From contig DQIO01000309.1 of assembly GCA_020793555.1 (NCBI GenBank), positions 1 through 17,936 on the forward strand: a stretch of 17,936 nucleotides of DNA, in the 5' to 3' direction. The notes beneath the pieces are model-generated. The model saw only the letters and a list, made by a program, of their open reading frames with translations, was not told the DNA's origin and did no database searches. The position numbers were made by a program, and so were the translations under genes. This document shows positions 1 through 6,756 of the stretch, piece by piece. The stretch is from Methanosarcinaceae archaeon (lineage in GTDB: Archaea > Halobacteriota > Methanosarcinia > Methanosarcinales > Methanosarcinaceae). Position 1 is the first letter of the stretch. Each line of letters opens with the position of its first letter.

Positions 1-33
1 CGATAACGTTCAACCAAAAATGTTGAATGAGAT

Positions 34-735
34 CTATGATCTCATCCAATCGTCCCAGCCGGGCGCACGTTCTGTAAGAATATTTACTATGTCCTCAAGC
101 ATCTCTTCCGGAATTCCGACAACCATCTCGTCATCTGTTAATCCTGCATTTTTGGCAGCACCATCGCACCCGATGGAGATATTCACTTCCCCTGTGACGT
201 ATGGCGAACCTGTTGCATCGGCACAGGTTGACTGTATTCCTGCAAAGTTGGAATGCATCCTTCCACCGTGCCTGTATATCACAGCCTGGGCGATACGCCT
301 GGCTGCAAGTGTATTCCCAATAACTATAATCACATCCGGTCTTGTTGGTGTGTTGTCCAGTGGAGCAACAATTGTTGCAACGGTTGAACCGGGTGCCGGT
401 CTTGGCATATTGTCAACCACACGCCTGGATGTACTCAGCGATATTCCCTTTTCCAACTTTTCGAAATACAACGCACCTGTTTTAATATTCTCTGGATAAT
501 CTTCCAATCCTATCGCCGCTGCACCGCCCTTGCATGAATGTTTCACAGAATTTGCAAGACTCACAACTCCATCATATCTTGCTTTTTGCAACATCTGACA
601 GTATCTCAAAGGATCTTTGATCTCTTCTATATCATCCGGAACATCTCCAGACCTTTTCAAAAGCGATACCGCAATTGGTTTTCCATTTAGTCCCAATAAA
701 TCTACGAGTTTTTCACTCATTTGTGCATAGTCCAT
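34..735 (-). CDS. DUF169 family protein
   Basis: A 233-residue protein that I place in the DUF169 family, an uncharacterised group common in anaerobic archaea and bacteria. Visible features are an early G-K-P-I-A-V segment, an internal C-x-Q-M-L-Q stretch near residues 46-51 and several scattered Cys residues (around 68, 170 and 190), but no clear CxxC metal-binding pair. No signal peptide or membrane segment is seen, so it is probably cytoplasmic. The ATG start is supported by a GGAGGT ribosome binding site six bases upstream. It stops at TAG, and reading through would add only seven codons before a TGA. It lies 224 bp beyond the NifX-like gene of the minus-strand cluster, and an AT-rich TATA-like stretch around 788-797 suggests its own promoter. 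Function unknown; the family call is from recognised sequence character, not a search. Confidence 0.8.
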   Translation of the reverse strand: MDYAQMSEKLVDLLGLNGKPIAVSLLKRSGDVPDDIEEIKDPLRYCQMLQKARYDGVVSLANSVKHSCKGGAAAIGLEDYPENIKTGALYFEKLEKGISLSTSRRVVDNMPRPAPGSTVATIVAPLDNTPTRPDVIIVIGNTLAARRIAQAVIYRHGGRMHSNFAGIQSTCADATGSPYVTGEVNISIGCDGAAKNAGLTDDEMVVGIPEEMLEDIVNILTERAPGWDDWMRS

Positions 736-912
736 ACAAATACCTCCGCAATAATGGAATGATAGAATTAAGTTTTGCGCTTCTTACATATTAATAATCC
801 GAAACGATTCTTCGTTTAATTTGATGGCGGAAAATGATGAAATCGAAACATTTCAACCAATGTCCGAAAATAAAGCGCTATGCTGCGTTATGCTGCATTA
901 ATCAAATAAGTT

Positions 913-936
913 GAAAGCCCTTTTAGTTGGGCTTTC
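913..936 (-). terminator. Stem-loop downstream of the minus-strand NifX-like gene
   Basis: A perfect 8-bp stem (GAAAGCCC at 913-920 with GGGCTTTC at 929-936) around an 8-base loop, 24 bases beyond the stop codon of the NifX-like gene. On the minus strand no strong T-tract follows, so it may be a termination or RNA 3'-end processing/stability element rather than a classical intrinsic terminator. Confidence 0.4.
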
Positions 937-959
937 CGATAGTCTTATGTATATATTAT

Positions 960-1331
960 TTAGTGGCATCCACCCTGACAGGCACCCTTTGAATCTGTGT
1001 TAGAAAGAGTTCCGGCAATAAATCTTTTCACGGTTTCTTCAACTGTTCCGGAAGCACCAGAATAAACTTTAATATTTTCCTGTATAAAACCCATCAGGGG
1101 TCCTTGTCCAATGCCGCCTACAATCATGTGTTCCACACCTGCACCAGCAACTCTTTGTACAGGAATTGCACAAGTGTGTTCCTGACCTTCGTCGTCATTG
1201 GAAAGTGGCCATGCTTTTACAATTTTACCATCTTCAACATCAATAACGGTAAATACTTCACAATGTCCGAAATGTTCGGAAACCGGGGCATCCAAACCAC
1301 CGGGCAAAGAACTTGGTACGCATACTCTCAT
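960..1331 (-). CDS. NifX/NifB-like dinitrogenase Fe-Mo cofactor-domain protein
   Basis: A 123-residue protein of the dinitrogenase iron-molybdenum cofactor domain family (the fold of NifX, NafY and the NifB C-terminus), whose known members bind or carry metal-sulfur cofactors. The domain fills most of the protein: an opening strand, a V-S-E-H-F-G-H-C segment at residues 17-24, a G-x-x-H-M-I-V-G-G-I-G turn near 65-75, and a C-terminal A-C-Q-G-G-C-H tail that could bind a metal. Stand-alone proteins of this sort usually occur without nitrogenase, and no nif structural gene is visible here. The ATG is preceded by AGGAG at good spacing. It is the last gene of the leftward DUF134, zinc ribbon, Mrp, NifX run, 44 bp after mrp. 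A carrier role for Fe-S or another metal cluster is inferred. Confidence 0.85.
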   Translation of the reverse strand: MRVCVPSSLPGGLDAPVSEHFGHCEVFTVIDVEDGKIVKAWPLSNDDEGQEHTCAIPVQRVAGAGVEHMIVGGIGQGPLMGFIQENIKVYSGASGTVEETVKRFIAGTLSNTDSKGACQGGCH

Positions 1332-1375
1332 ATTTTATCTCCTTTATGTTTTAACAATTTAATAATTTCAATTCA

Positions 1376-2209
1376 TTAATCGATTTCTACAACAGCATCA
1401 ACGATCTTTTCAAATTCCGTGTACCACTGCGACGTGCTACCCTTACCTGTAAACACCTTTCCGCTATCTCCACTTGAAGCAACTTCAGGCTCGATCGGGA
1501 GTGTTCCCAAAATCTTGATGTCAAAGTCAGATGCAGCCTTGGATACGCCGCCACTTCCGAAGACATCAATCTTTTCATTGCAGTGCGGGCACACAATTCC
1601 ACTCATGTTCTCCACCAGTCCGATAACCGGGATCTCGACCGTCTTAACGAAATTAATGGATTTGCGGACGCTTGTAAGCGCTACATCCTGCGGTGTTGTC
1701 ACCACGATCGCACCGTCGCATTTAGGTATCAACTGTGCCACACTAAGAGGTTCGTCTCCTGTTCCGGGAGGCAGGTCAATAATAAGATAATCCAATTTGC
1801 CCCATGATACTTCTTCTAAGAACTGTTTGATCGCGCCCATCTTTGCAGGTCCCCGCCAGATGACAGGGGAATCAGTGTTATCAAGGAAAAATCCAATCGA
1901 CATGATCTTAAGATTCAAAGAAACGGGTACAGGAATTATTCCGGATTCATCAATATCCGGTTTTTCGTTTTCGACCCCGAATAACTTCGGAATGGTCGGT
2001 CCATGGATATCACAATCAAGCAACCCTACTTCCAATCCACGCTCTGCCAATGAAACTGCAAGGTTAGCAGCAACAGTACTTTTCCCGACACCGCCTTTAC
2101 CGCTCATGACCATAATCGTATGCTTAACACCCCGCAGATTCGTAACGATCTTTGGTTCTTCTGGTTTTGCAGTCAATAAATTCTCTGCTGTTATTGGTTC
2201 ATCTGTCAT
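1376..2209 (-). CDS. Mrp/NBP35 (ApbC-type) iron-sulfur carrier ATPase
   Basis: A 277-residue Mrp/NBP35-family P-loop ATPase. Characterised members bind a bridging [4Fe-4S] cluster at a dimer interface and hand it to apo-proteins. The deviant Walker A (GKGGVGKST) is at residues 37-45, followed by the L-L-D-C-D-I-H-G-P-T switch segment near 63-72 and the D-L-P-P-G-T-G-D-E motif at 145-153. The cluster-binding C-P-H-C pair is at 207-210 after the family's G-L-V-E-N-M-S-G segment. Length is normal and no membrane segment is seen, so it is cytoplasmic. A GAGG site precedes the ATG. It sits 25 bp after the zinc ribbon gene and 44 bp before the NifX-like gene, so the four genes are probably cotranscribed. 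The archaeal homologue is often called Mrp or ApbC; the exact client here is unknown. Confidence 0.93.
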   Translation of the reverse strand: MTDEPITAENLLTAKPEEPKIVTNLRGVKHTIMVMSGKGGVGKSTVAANLAVSLAERGLEVGLLDCDIHGPTIPKLFGVENEKPDIDESGIIPVPVSLNLKIMSIGFFLDNTDSPVIWRGPAKMGAIKQFLEEVSWGKLDYLIIDLPPGTGDEPLSVAQLIPKCDGAIVVTTPQDVALTSVRKSINFVKTVEIPVIGLVENMSGIVCPHCNEKIDVFGSGGVSKAASDFDIKILGTLPIEPEVASSGDSGKVFTGKGSTSQWYTEFEKIVDAVVEID

Positions 2210-2234
2210 ATTATTTCCTCATATTCTTTGTGTT

Positions 2235-2432
2235 TCACGAAAGCACAATTTTATTCCACATAGGGCACTGTTTGCACCACAATTGGCTCCTCTGCCCACT
2301 TTTGCCAGCAGAGTGGCTGTGAATATTGGTACTATCGCATTTTGGATATTGGTGGGGTTTGCCTGTACCGTATGGTGCTTGCCACTCATGTTTACAATTG
2401 TAACATTCAAATTTCCTTTGAACTTTTGACAT
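2235..2432 (-). CDS. Small zinc-ribbon-like protein
   Basis: A 65-residue protein starting at an ATG with a GGGGG ribosome binding site five bases upstream; a longer reading would need a TTG start. It has two clear Cys pairs, C10-x2-C13 and C53-x2-C56, and a single Cys (C32) in a Y-P-K-C setting where a fourth zinc-ligand Cys would normally be expected at Tyr29. The [10 protein letters not shown] opening is typical of zinc ribbons. Its start overlaps the last 26 bases of the DUF134 gene, indicating translational coupling. No function can be assigned. A metal-binding accessory to the DUF134 regulator or to the Mrp/NifX proteins is a guess from position. The missing Cys could mean an incomplete site, a Tyr or His substitute ligand, or a dimeric site. 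Confidence 0.75.
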   Translation of the reverse strand: MSKVQRKFECYNCKHEWQAPYGTGKPHQYPKCDSTNIHSHSAGKSGQRSQLWCKQCPMWNKIVLS

Positions 2433-2736
2433 AATTGCCCCCTTTGATTTCAATGGCTTTTCCTGTTGCCAGTGCTAAAGCCACTTTTGTTCTTGCATTT
2501 TGAATATCTTTCCACAATGCCCGCCTTGAAATTCCCATTATTTGAGCAGCTTCCTCTTGCTGCAGTCCTTCCAGATCCACGAGTCTCAAAGCTTCAAATT
2601 CTTCTATCACAAGTGATATCACTTCAAGTTCTGACATCGGAACTCCCCTTGGTTTAAAGTAAGTAACTTCAGGTGCGTTTTGAATGCGTCTTGGACATTT
2701 TGGTCTACCAGGGAATTTCATAACATTCGTACTCAT
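2407..2736 (-). CDS. DUF134 family predicted DNA-binding regulator
   Basis: A 109-residue DUF134 protein, a family of predicted helix-turn-helix DNA-binding proteins. The N-terminus carries the G-R-P-K-C-P-R-R-I block (residues 10-18 from the first ATG). The C-terminal half has a sigma-70 region-4-like helix-turn-helix, with [15 protein letters not shown] at about 61-75. Two starts are possible. The ATG at 2736 lies inside the inverted repeat, while the in-frame ATG at 2721 (Met6) falls about 30 bases from the TATA centre and suits a near-leaderless transcript better. The gene heads the leftward operon and shares a divergent promoter with the rightward operon. It is therefore the best candidate for the protein that binds the 22-bp repeat arms and controls both sides, which is inferred from position. 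Confidence 0.88.
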   Translation of the reverse strand: MSTNVMKFPGRPKCPRRIQNAPEVTYFKPRGVPMSELEVISLVIEEFEALRLVDLEGLQQEEAAQIMGISRRALWKDIQNARTKVALALATGKAIEIKGGNYVKSSKEI

Positions 2737-2801
2737 ATGAGAGGAAATATATAAATGTATCTTACAATCATGGAAAATGTTTATATATTTCCTCTCATAT
2801 G
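2734..2801. promoter_or_regulatory. Divergent promoter with perfect 22-bp inverted repeat (candidate operator)
   Basis: A perfect inverted repeat of 22 bp per arm: 2734-2755 (begins CATATGAGAGGAAAT) and 2780-2801 (ends ATTTCCTCTCATATG), separated by 24 bp. Each arm contains a TATA-like element, TTTATATAT, at 2747-2755 read leftward and at 2780-2788 read rightward. A repressor binding the arms would therefore cover the TATA boxes of both operons at once. The left arm also includes the first possible ATG of the DUF134 gene. A matching pair this long is very unlikely by chance, though part of the identity could reflect two similar archaeal TATA regions. DUF134 is the obvious candidate ligand. 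Confidence 0.75.
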
Positions 2802-2850
2802 TGTGTAATGCGAGGTTTATACAAAACCGAACGATAGGAGAATGAACAAA

Positions 2851-2934
2851 ATGTCAAAAGCGCAGTGCGGTAAAGATCAAGCAATTGAAAGTTATAAATC
2901 AAACACACACGAATTATTCATGGGGGTCATTTAG
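2851..2934 (+). CDS. Possible 27-aa leader ORF upstream of the NifX-like gene
   Basis: A 27-codon ORF (begins [10 protein letters not shown]) starting at an ATG with AGGAG ten bases upstream; another in-frame ATG lies at 2842, too close to that site. It ends at TAG directly before the ATG of the NifX-like gene and in the same frame, so reading through the TAG would give one longer protein. It has a single Cys and no recognisable domain. It lies in the leader of the rightward operon and may be a small protein, a coupling or regulatory ORF, or a chance ORF. No function can be assigned. Confidence 0.4.
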   Translation: MSKAQCGKDQAIESYKSNTHELFMGVI

Positions 2935-3399
2935 ATGAAAATGTGCATAACAGCTGCGGGCGAGAGTTTAGAATCTGCTGTGGATCCACGTTTTGGCAGA
3001 TGCCAGTATTTTATTATAGTTGATTCCGATACAATGGAATTCGAAGCAATTGAAAATCCAAGTATATCAGCAACAGGCGGTGCAGGAATTCAATCTGCAC
3101 AGTCAATAGCAAACAAAGACATAGAAGTATTGATCACGGGGAGTGTTGGTCCCAATGCATTTCCGATTTTGGATGCGTCCGGCATTAAAGTTGTATCAGT
3201 AACCGGAGGGTCGGTTGCAGATGCAATTGAGCAGTACAAAAACGGTAAACTGCAAGTTCTAACCGGTCCGACCGCATCTGCTCATGCAGGAATGGGTGGA
3301 GGTCAGGGTGCCGGAGACAGTGACACTGGCACTGGCAGAGGAGCTGGTGGTGGAGGCAGGGGACGTGGTGGCGGCCAGGGAATGGGCAGACGCCAATGA
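2935..3399 (+). CDS. NifX-like Fe-Mo cofactor-domain protein with Gly-rich tail
   Basis: A 154-residue protein. Residues 1-110 form a dinitrogenase iron-molybdenum cofactor (NifX-like) domain with the D-P-R-F-G-R-C segment at 17-23, a T-G-G-A-G-I-Q turn at 47-53 and the V-L-I-T-G-S-V-G-P-N-A-F motif at 65-76. From about 118 to the end is a low-complexity tail of Gly with Arg, Met and Gln. Such tails recur in stand-alone NifX-like proteins of anaerobes; their role is not known to me. A GGGGG site lies nine bases before the ATG. The gene precedes the Fsr-like reductase by 50 bp and probably shares its transcript from the divergent promoter. It is likely a cytoplasmic metal-cluster carrier or scaffold, by family analogy only. 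Confidence 0.88.
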   Translation: MKMCITAAGESLESAVDPRFGRCQYFIIVDSDTMEFEAIENPSISATGGAGIQSAQSIANKDIEVLITGSVGPNAFPILDASGIKVVSVTGGSVADAIEQYKNGKLQVLTGPTASAHAGMGGGQGAGDSDTGTGRGAGGGGRGRGGGQGMGRRQ

Positions 3400-3449
3400 T
3401 AATTCGATTTTATTAGGTTTCATTTAATGTAAAAACAGGAGGAAAATAA

Positions 3450-5369
3450 ATGGCTGAAGAATTTAAATGGTTTTTAAAAGACGCGATAGTAGATACGGGC
3501 ATGTGTACATATTGCGGTGCATGCGCCGCTGTGTGTCCATATGATATAATTGAATTTGATGAGAACGGTCCTAAGTTGAAAGAGGAATGCTACCGAAATG
3601 GAGAAGGTGCATGCAAGGATGTGTGTCAGCGGGTCATGACAGATGCGTCACGCTTATCCATGAATGTATTCAACTTTATGGCAAAACCTCCATCACTCAT
3701 TGGACAGTACGAAAAGATCGTTACCGCAAGGGCGACAGATTCCGCAATCCGTGAAAAGGCCCAAGACGGCGGTGCTGTGACAGCACTTTTGACATACTGC
3801 TTTGACAACGGATTGATCGATGGTGCAGTAACTACTGCAGGGATGGCAAAACCAAGTTCACATATCATAACAAGCAAGGACGCTCTTTTGGATACCGCAG
3901 GTGCAAAATATTCCACAGTTCCTGTGATAGCTGCACTTCGGGAAACAACTGACACCCTCAAAAACGTTGCAATGGTAGGACTTCCATGCCACACCTACGG
4001 AACAAGAAGAACCCAGTTCTTTGGCGGATTGAATGTTCATCCAATTGAAGTCGGGAAAGACGGAGAAAAGGCAAAGATACCAAACATTGCATACACTATT
4101 GGTTTGTTCTGTATGGAGAACTTCAATAATGAGAAACTGTCTGCTTATTTCGAAGATATCGGTATCGATCTGGACAAAATCAGGAAACTTGCAATACACC
4201 TTGATGAGATGATTGTGTTTACGGATGAAGGCGAAATTGAAATTGCTCTAAAAGATATCGCAGAATGTGTGTCAGATGGATGCCGTATATGCAGGGACGC
4301 GGTCGCCAAGGTTGCCGATATCTCAGCAGGACATATGGGATCTTCGAAAGGCTGGACAACATTGATGGTACGAAATGCCAAAGGCTTGGAACTGTTTAAT
4401 GCGGCCGTAGAGGCAGGTTATATTGAAACTTCTGATGAAGTGGATATCAGTATGATAGAAGAGTTCGCAGGCTTTAAGTTGCGCAGGTTCAAAGCGGAAC
4501 TAAAGAGACGGCTTGAAGATGGAAGATCAGTCAAAGGTTACTGGGTGCGTGACTATCCGGGTGTAAGAACTGAGGTAAAAGGCACCAACTTTGTGAAGAT
4601 CAAAACCCCATCCGGTCTTGTAGACAACGCGTATCTTGCAAAGGTTGCAAAACTGTCAAACAAGTACGGTGATGGCAAACTTGAACTCACAAACCGTAAG
4701 AGCATTGAGATCCAGGGTGTCAAAAATGAAGATATTGATGACATAATGGCAGATGTATATGATATTGGACTCATGACAATCGGCATGGGTTATGTTGCTG
4801 CCTGTCCGGGTAATGCATATTGTCCTGAAGGACTTGTTGAAACTAAGAATTTTGCAAACGAACTTACTCCAATGTTCGCACAAAAACTTACTCCACACAA
4901 GATGAAGATCGCAATTGCAGGCTGTGCCAATAATTGTGTAAGGACTCACCGTCATGATATCGGTATTATAGGGCAAATGCAGTCAAAGATTGATACTGAG
5001 AAATGTAACGGATGTGGGAGATGTATTGAATTGTGCAAGTTCAATGCGCTTTCGATCTCAGGCGGAAAAGCTGTAATTGACAGAGACCTGTGCGGCAATT
5101 GCGGATGGTGTGTGCGAGGATGCCCACATGAAGCCGCATTGGAAGATAAACTCGGGTATTCAGTCTGGATTGGTGGAAATGATGCACGAAGACCAACTAA
5201 TGGTGTTCTGCTGAAGGAATTCTGCACAAAGGAAGAGATTCCTGCGCTGATCGACAAGATCGCCTCTACGTTTGTCAAATACAGGACAAAACCAGGAAAG
5301 GAGAGACTTGGAAACATCATTGAACTGGTTGGGGAAGGACAGTTCGTCAGAGAAGTTCTAGGAGATTGA
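3450..5369 (+). CDS. fsr: Fsr-like F420-dependent siroheme (sulfite/nitrite) reductase
   Basis: A 639-residue fusion with the layout of F420H2-dependent sulfite reductase. The N-terminal half is FrhB/FpoF-like (F420 and flavin side): a ferredoxin motif at Cys19/22/25/29, further Cys at 47/55/59, the D-G-G-A-V-T-A-L-L block at 106-114, G-L-P-C-H at 177-181 and Cys273/278/281. The C-terminal half is sulfite/nitrite reductase: a ferredoxin-like half-domain with L-E-L-T-N-R-K-S-I-E-I at 411-421, then the siroheme-[4Fe-4S] ligands Cys452-x5-Cys458 and Cys492-x3-Cys496, with an inserted 2[4Fe-4S] ferredoxin at Cys519/522/525/529 and Cys548/551/554/558. Characterised Fsr reduces sulfite to sulfide with F420H2 in the cytoplasm. 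Group II relatives in Methanosarcinales and ANME archaea may prefer nitrite, so the substrate here is open. GGAGG lies seven bases before the start. Tandem hairpins follow the gene. Confidence 0.88.
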   Translation: MAEEFKWFLKDAIVDTGMCTYCGACAAVCPYDIIEFDENGPKLKEECYRNGEGACKDVCQRVMTDASRLSMNVFNFMAKPPSLIGQYEKIVTARATDSAIREKAQDGGAVTALLTYCFDNGLIDGAVTTAGMAKPSSHIITSKDALLDTAGAKYSTVPVIAALRETTDTLKNVAMVGLPCHTYGTRRTQFFGGLNVHPIEVGKDGEKAKIPNIAYTIGLFCMENFNNEKLSAYFEDIGIDLDKIRKLAIHLDEMIVFTDEGEIEIALKDIAECVSDGCRICRDAVAKVADISAGHMGSSKGWTTLMVRNAKGLELFNAAVEAGYIETSDEVDISMIEEFAGFKLRRFKAELKRRLEDGRSVKGYWVRDYPGVRTEVKGTNFVKIKTPSGLVDNAYLAKVAKLSNKYGDGKLELTNRKSIEIQGVKNEDIDDIMADVYDIGLMTIGMGYVAACPGNAYCPEGLVETKNFANELTPMFAQKLTPHKMKIAIAGCANNCVRTHRHDIGIIGQMQSKIDTEKCNGCGRCIELCKFNALSISGGKAVIDRDLCGNCGWCVRGCPHEAALEDKLGYSVWIGGNDARRPTNGVLLKEFCTKEEIPALIDKIASTFVKYRTKPGKERLGNIIELVGEGQFVREVLGD

Positions 5370-5412
5370 ACTTCTCTTTTATCTGAGAGGTTTTCCCCCT
5401 CTCTTTTTTTTT
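5349..5412 (+). terminator. Two tandem stem-loops ending in a T-tract
   Basis: The first hairpin is a perfect 10-bp stem (AGAGAAGTTC at 5349-5358 with GAACTTCTCT at 5368-5377), which overlaps the end of the reductase gene and its stop codon. The second has a 6-bp stem (GAGAGG at 5385-5390 with CCTCTC at 5398-5403) followed directly by nine T at 5404-5412. This is a convincing intrinsic-type terminator, or attenuation point, between the reductase and the metal transporter gene. Confidence 0.7.
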
Positions 5413-5425
5413 AAGACGTGAAAGA

Positions 5426-6679
5426 ATGACTGTGCAGGAGAACTTACAGATTGGTGCCAATGCATCAAAGAATTCCACTCTTACACTTGTCTTTCTTGCA
5501 ACATTAAAAGGCATTGTTGGCTTTTATTCAGGAAGCATTGCCTTAATCGCCGATGCGGTTCACACATCTCTTGATATTTTTACATCCCTTGCAGTGTGGG
5601 TTGGATTAAAACTCAGCCTTAGAAGCAGCAGGGAGAAGTTTCCATACGGTTACTACAAAGCAGAGAATCTGATCGCTCTTTTCGTTTCTATTATGATTCT
5701 CCTGTCCGGTGTCGAACTTGTGCGCGAGGCAATATCAGGCATCAAAGACCCCGCAGTAATCGAGTTTCAGGGACTTGCACTTGGCACAGCAATATTTTCA
5801 GCTATCACGACCTATGCACTATTTCGATACAAATTAAAGGTGGGCAGGCAGATAGATTCGCAGGCTCTTACCGCTGATGCAATGCATTCATTCACAGATA
5901 TTTTCAGTTCCCTTGTTGTTGTAGTTGCGGTCGTAGGCTCAATGGTGGGCATTACGTGGCTTGATAGTGTGGGTGTTTTGGTCATCGCTCTTATGATATT
6001 CCGACTTGGGTTCGGGATTGCAAAAACTGCGGCATTGACACTAATGGACGCATGGCTTGACGAGGATTCGATTGTTAGGATACGGCAGGCTGTAAGCGGT
6101 ATCACAGGGGTGAATACAGTAGAGGATATAAGGCTCCGCAGATCCGGTCTGGTTGTGTTCGGGGAAATTACAGTCGAAATTGAGGGTGAAGCCGATCTTA
6201 AAAGAGTGGAGATACTTTCCGAGGAGATTAAAAGTGCGGTGAAGAAAGAAGTAGGGAATCTGGAACATCTTGTTGTTAATGCAAAGCCTGTGAAAATGGC
6301 AGTTGTGAAAGTCGCTATTCCGGTTGCAAGTATGGTTGAAGGTGAGGAAGAAGCTGGTCTGCGATCTAAACCCTATCACCATCTTGGTAAGGCTCCGTAT
6401 TATATTTTTATCGAACTGGAAGATGATGCGGTAAAAAACTGGGAAATTTTGGAGAATCCGGCTGCAAGTCTGGAGAAGAAAAAGGGTGTTAAGACTGCGG
6501 AATTCCTGAAAGAACATGGAGTTAATGTTCTGGTTGTACTCGACATTGGAGAGGGACCATTCCATTCGCTTCGTGATGATTTTGTGAAGATACTACAATT
6601 ACCGGATGATGTAGATGATGTTGAAGGGGTTGTGAGACAAATCGCTGATCTGAATGTGATTACATCGCCTACGGAATAG
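5426..6679 (+). CDS. Cation diffusion facilitator fused to a NifX-like domain
   Basis: A 417-residue protein. Residues about 15-205 are the six-helix CDF (cation efflux) membrane domain, with metal-site pairs His46/Asp50 in the second helix and His154/Asp158 in the fifth. This HD-HD arrangement is typical of zinc-type CDF exporters, although iron, cobalt or cadmium cannot be excluded. The F-P-Y-G-Y-Y-K-A-E-N block at 72-81 is also characteristic. Residues about 210-290 are the usual cytoplasmic CDF domain, and about 291-417 form an additional dinitrogenase Fe-Mo cofactor (NifX-like) domain containing H-H-L-G-K-A near 325-330. It probably exports a divalent metal, with the C-terminal domain sensing or binding metal or a cluster; that is inference. 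No strong ribosome binding site is seen, and a terminator lies only 13 bp upstream. It ends in tandem TAG TGA stops. Confidence 0.88.
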   Translation: MTVQENLQIGANASKNSTLTLVFLATLKGIVGFYSGSIALIADAVHTSLDIFTSLAVWVGLKLSLRSSREKFPYGYYKAENLIALFVSIMILLSGVELVREAISGIKDPAVIEFQGLALGTAIFSAITTYALFRYKLKVGRQIDSQALTADAMHSFTDIFSSLVVVVAVVGSMVGITWLDSVGVLVIALMIFRLGFGIAKTAALTLMDAWLDEDSIVRIRQAVSGITGVNTVEDIRLRRSGLVVFGEITVEIEGEADLKRVEILSEEIKSAVKKEVGNLEHLVVNAKPVKMAVVKVAIPVASMVEGEEEAGLRSKPYHHLGKAPYYIFIELEDDAVKNWEILENPAASLEKKKGVKTAEFLKEHGVNVLVVLDIGEGPFHSLRDDFVKILQLPDDVDDVEGVVRQIADLNVITSPTE

Positions 6680-6712
6680 TGAAAATCCTCGCTAAAGCTC
6701 GGATTATCTCGC

Positions 6713-6735
6713 ACTATATATTTATAAAATATATA
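6713..6735 (+). promoter_or_regulatory. TATA-rich promoter upstream of the first MinD-type gene
   Basis: A very AT-rich stretch (ctatatatttataaaatata, 6715-6734) after the CDF stop codon. A TATA box centred near 6726 would place the transcript start about 26 bases on, just before the ATG at 6757. This suggests a separate, almost leaderless promoter for the MinD pair and the genes after it. Confidence 0.5.
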
Positions 6736-6756
6736 CTAAAACAAAATAGGGATATT

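Noticed and set aside
20..499. A 159-codon plus-strand ORF opposite the DUF169 gene
   Set aside because: It is antisense to a well-formed gene with a strong ribosome binding site, has no recognisable domain, and its composition follows the opposite strand.
824..901. A 25-codon plus-strand ORF between DUF169 and the NifX-like gene
   Set aside because: No ribosome binding site and no motif; the repeated ATGCTGC near its end looks like chance.
2212..2226. A stretch resembling part of the 22-bp operator arm (ATTTCCTCATATT) near the mrp start
   Set aside because: It coincides with the mrp ribosome binding site, is only a partial match, and has no paired arm.
1797..2429. A 210-codon plus-strand ORF opposite mrp and the zinc ribbon gene
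   Set aside because: It lies fully antisense to genes with clear conserved motifs and shows none of its own.
2808..2837. A 9-codon ORF at the predicted rightward transcript start
   Set aside because: Very short, overlaps the AGGAG site of the next ORF, and has no support beyond position.
960..6679. Possible nitrogenase gene cluster because of several NifX-like domains
   Set aside because: No nifH, nifD, nifK, nifE or nifN is present, and stand-alone NifX-like proteins are common without nitrogenase.
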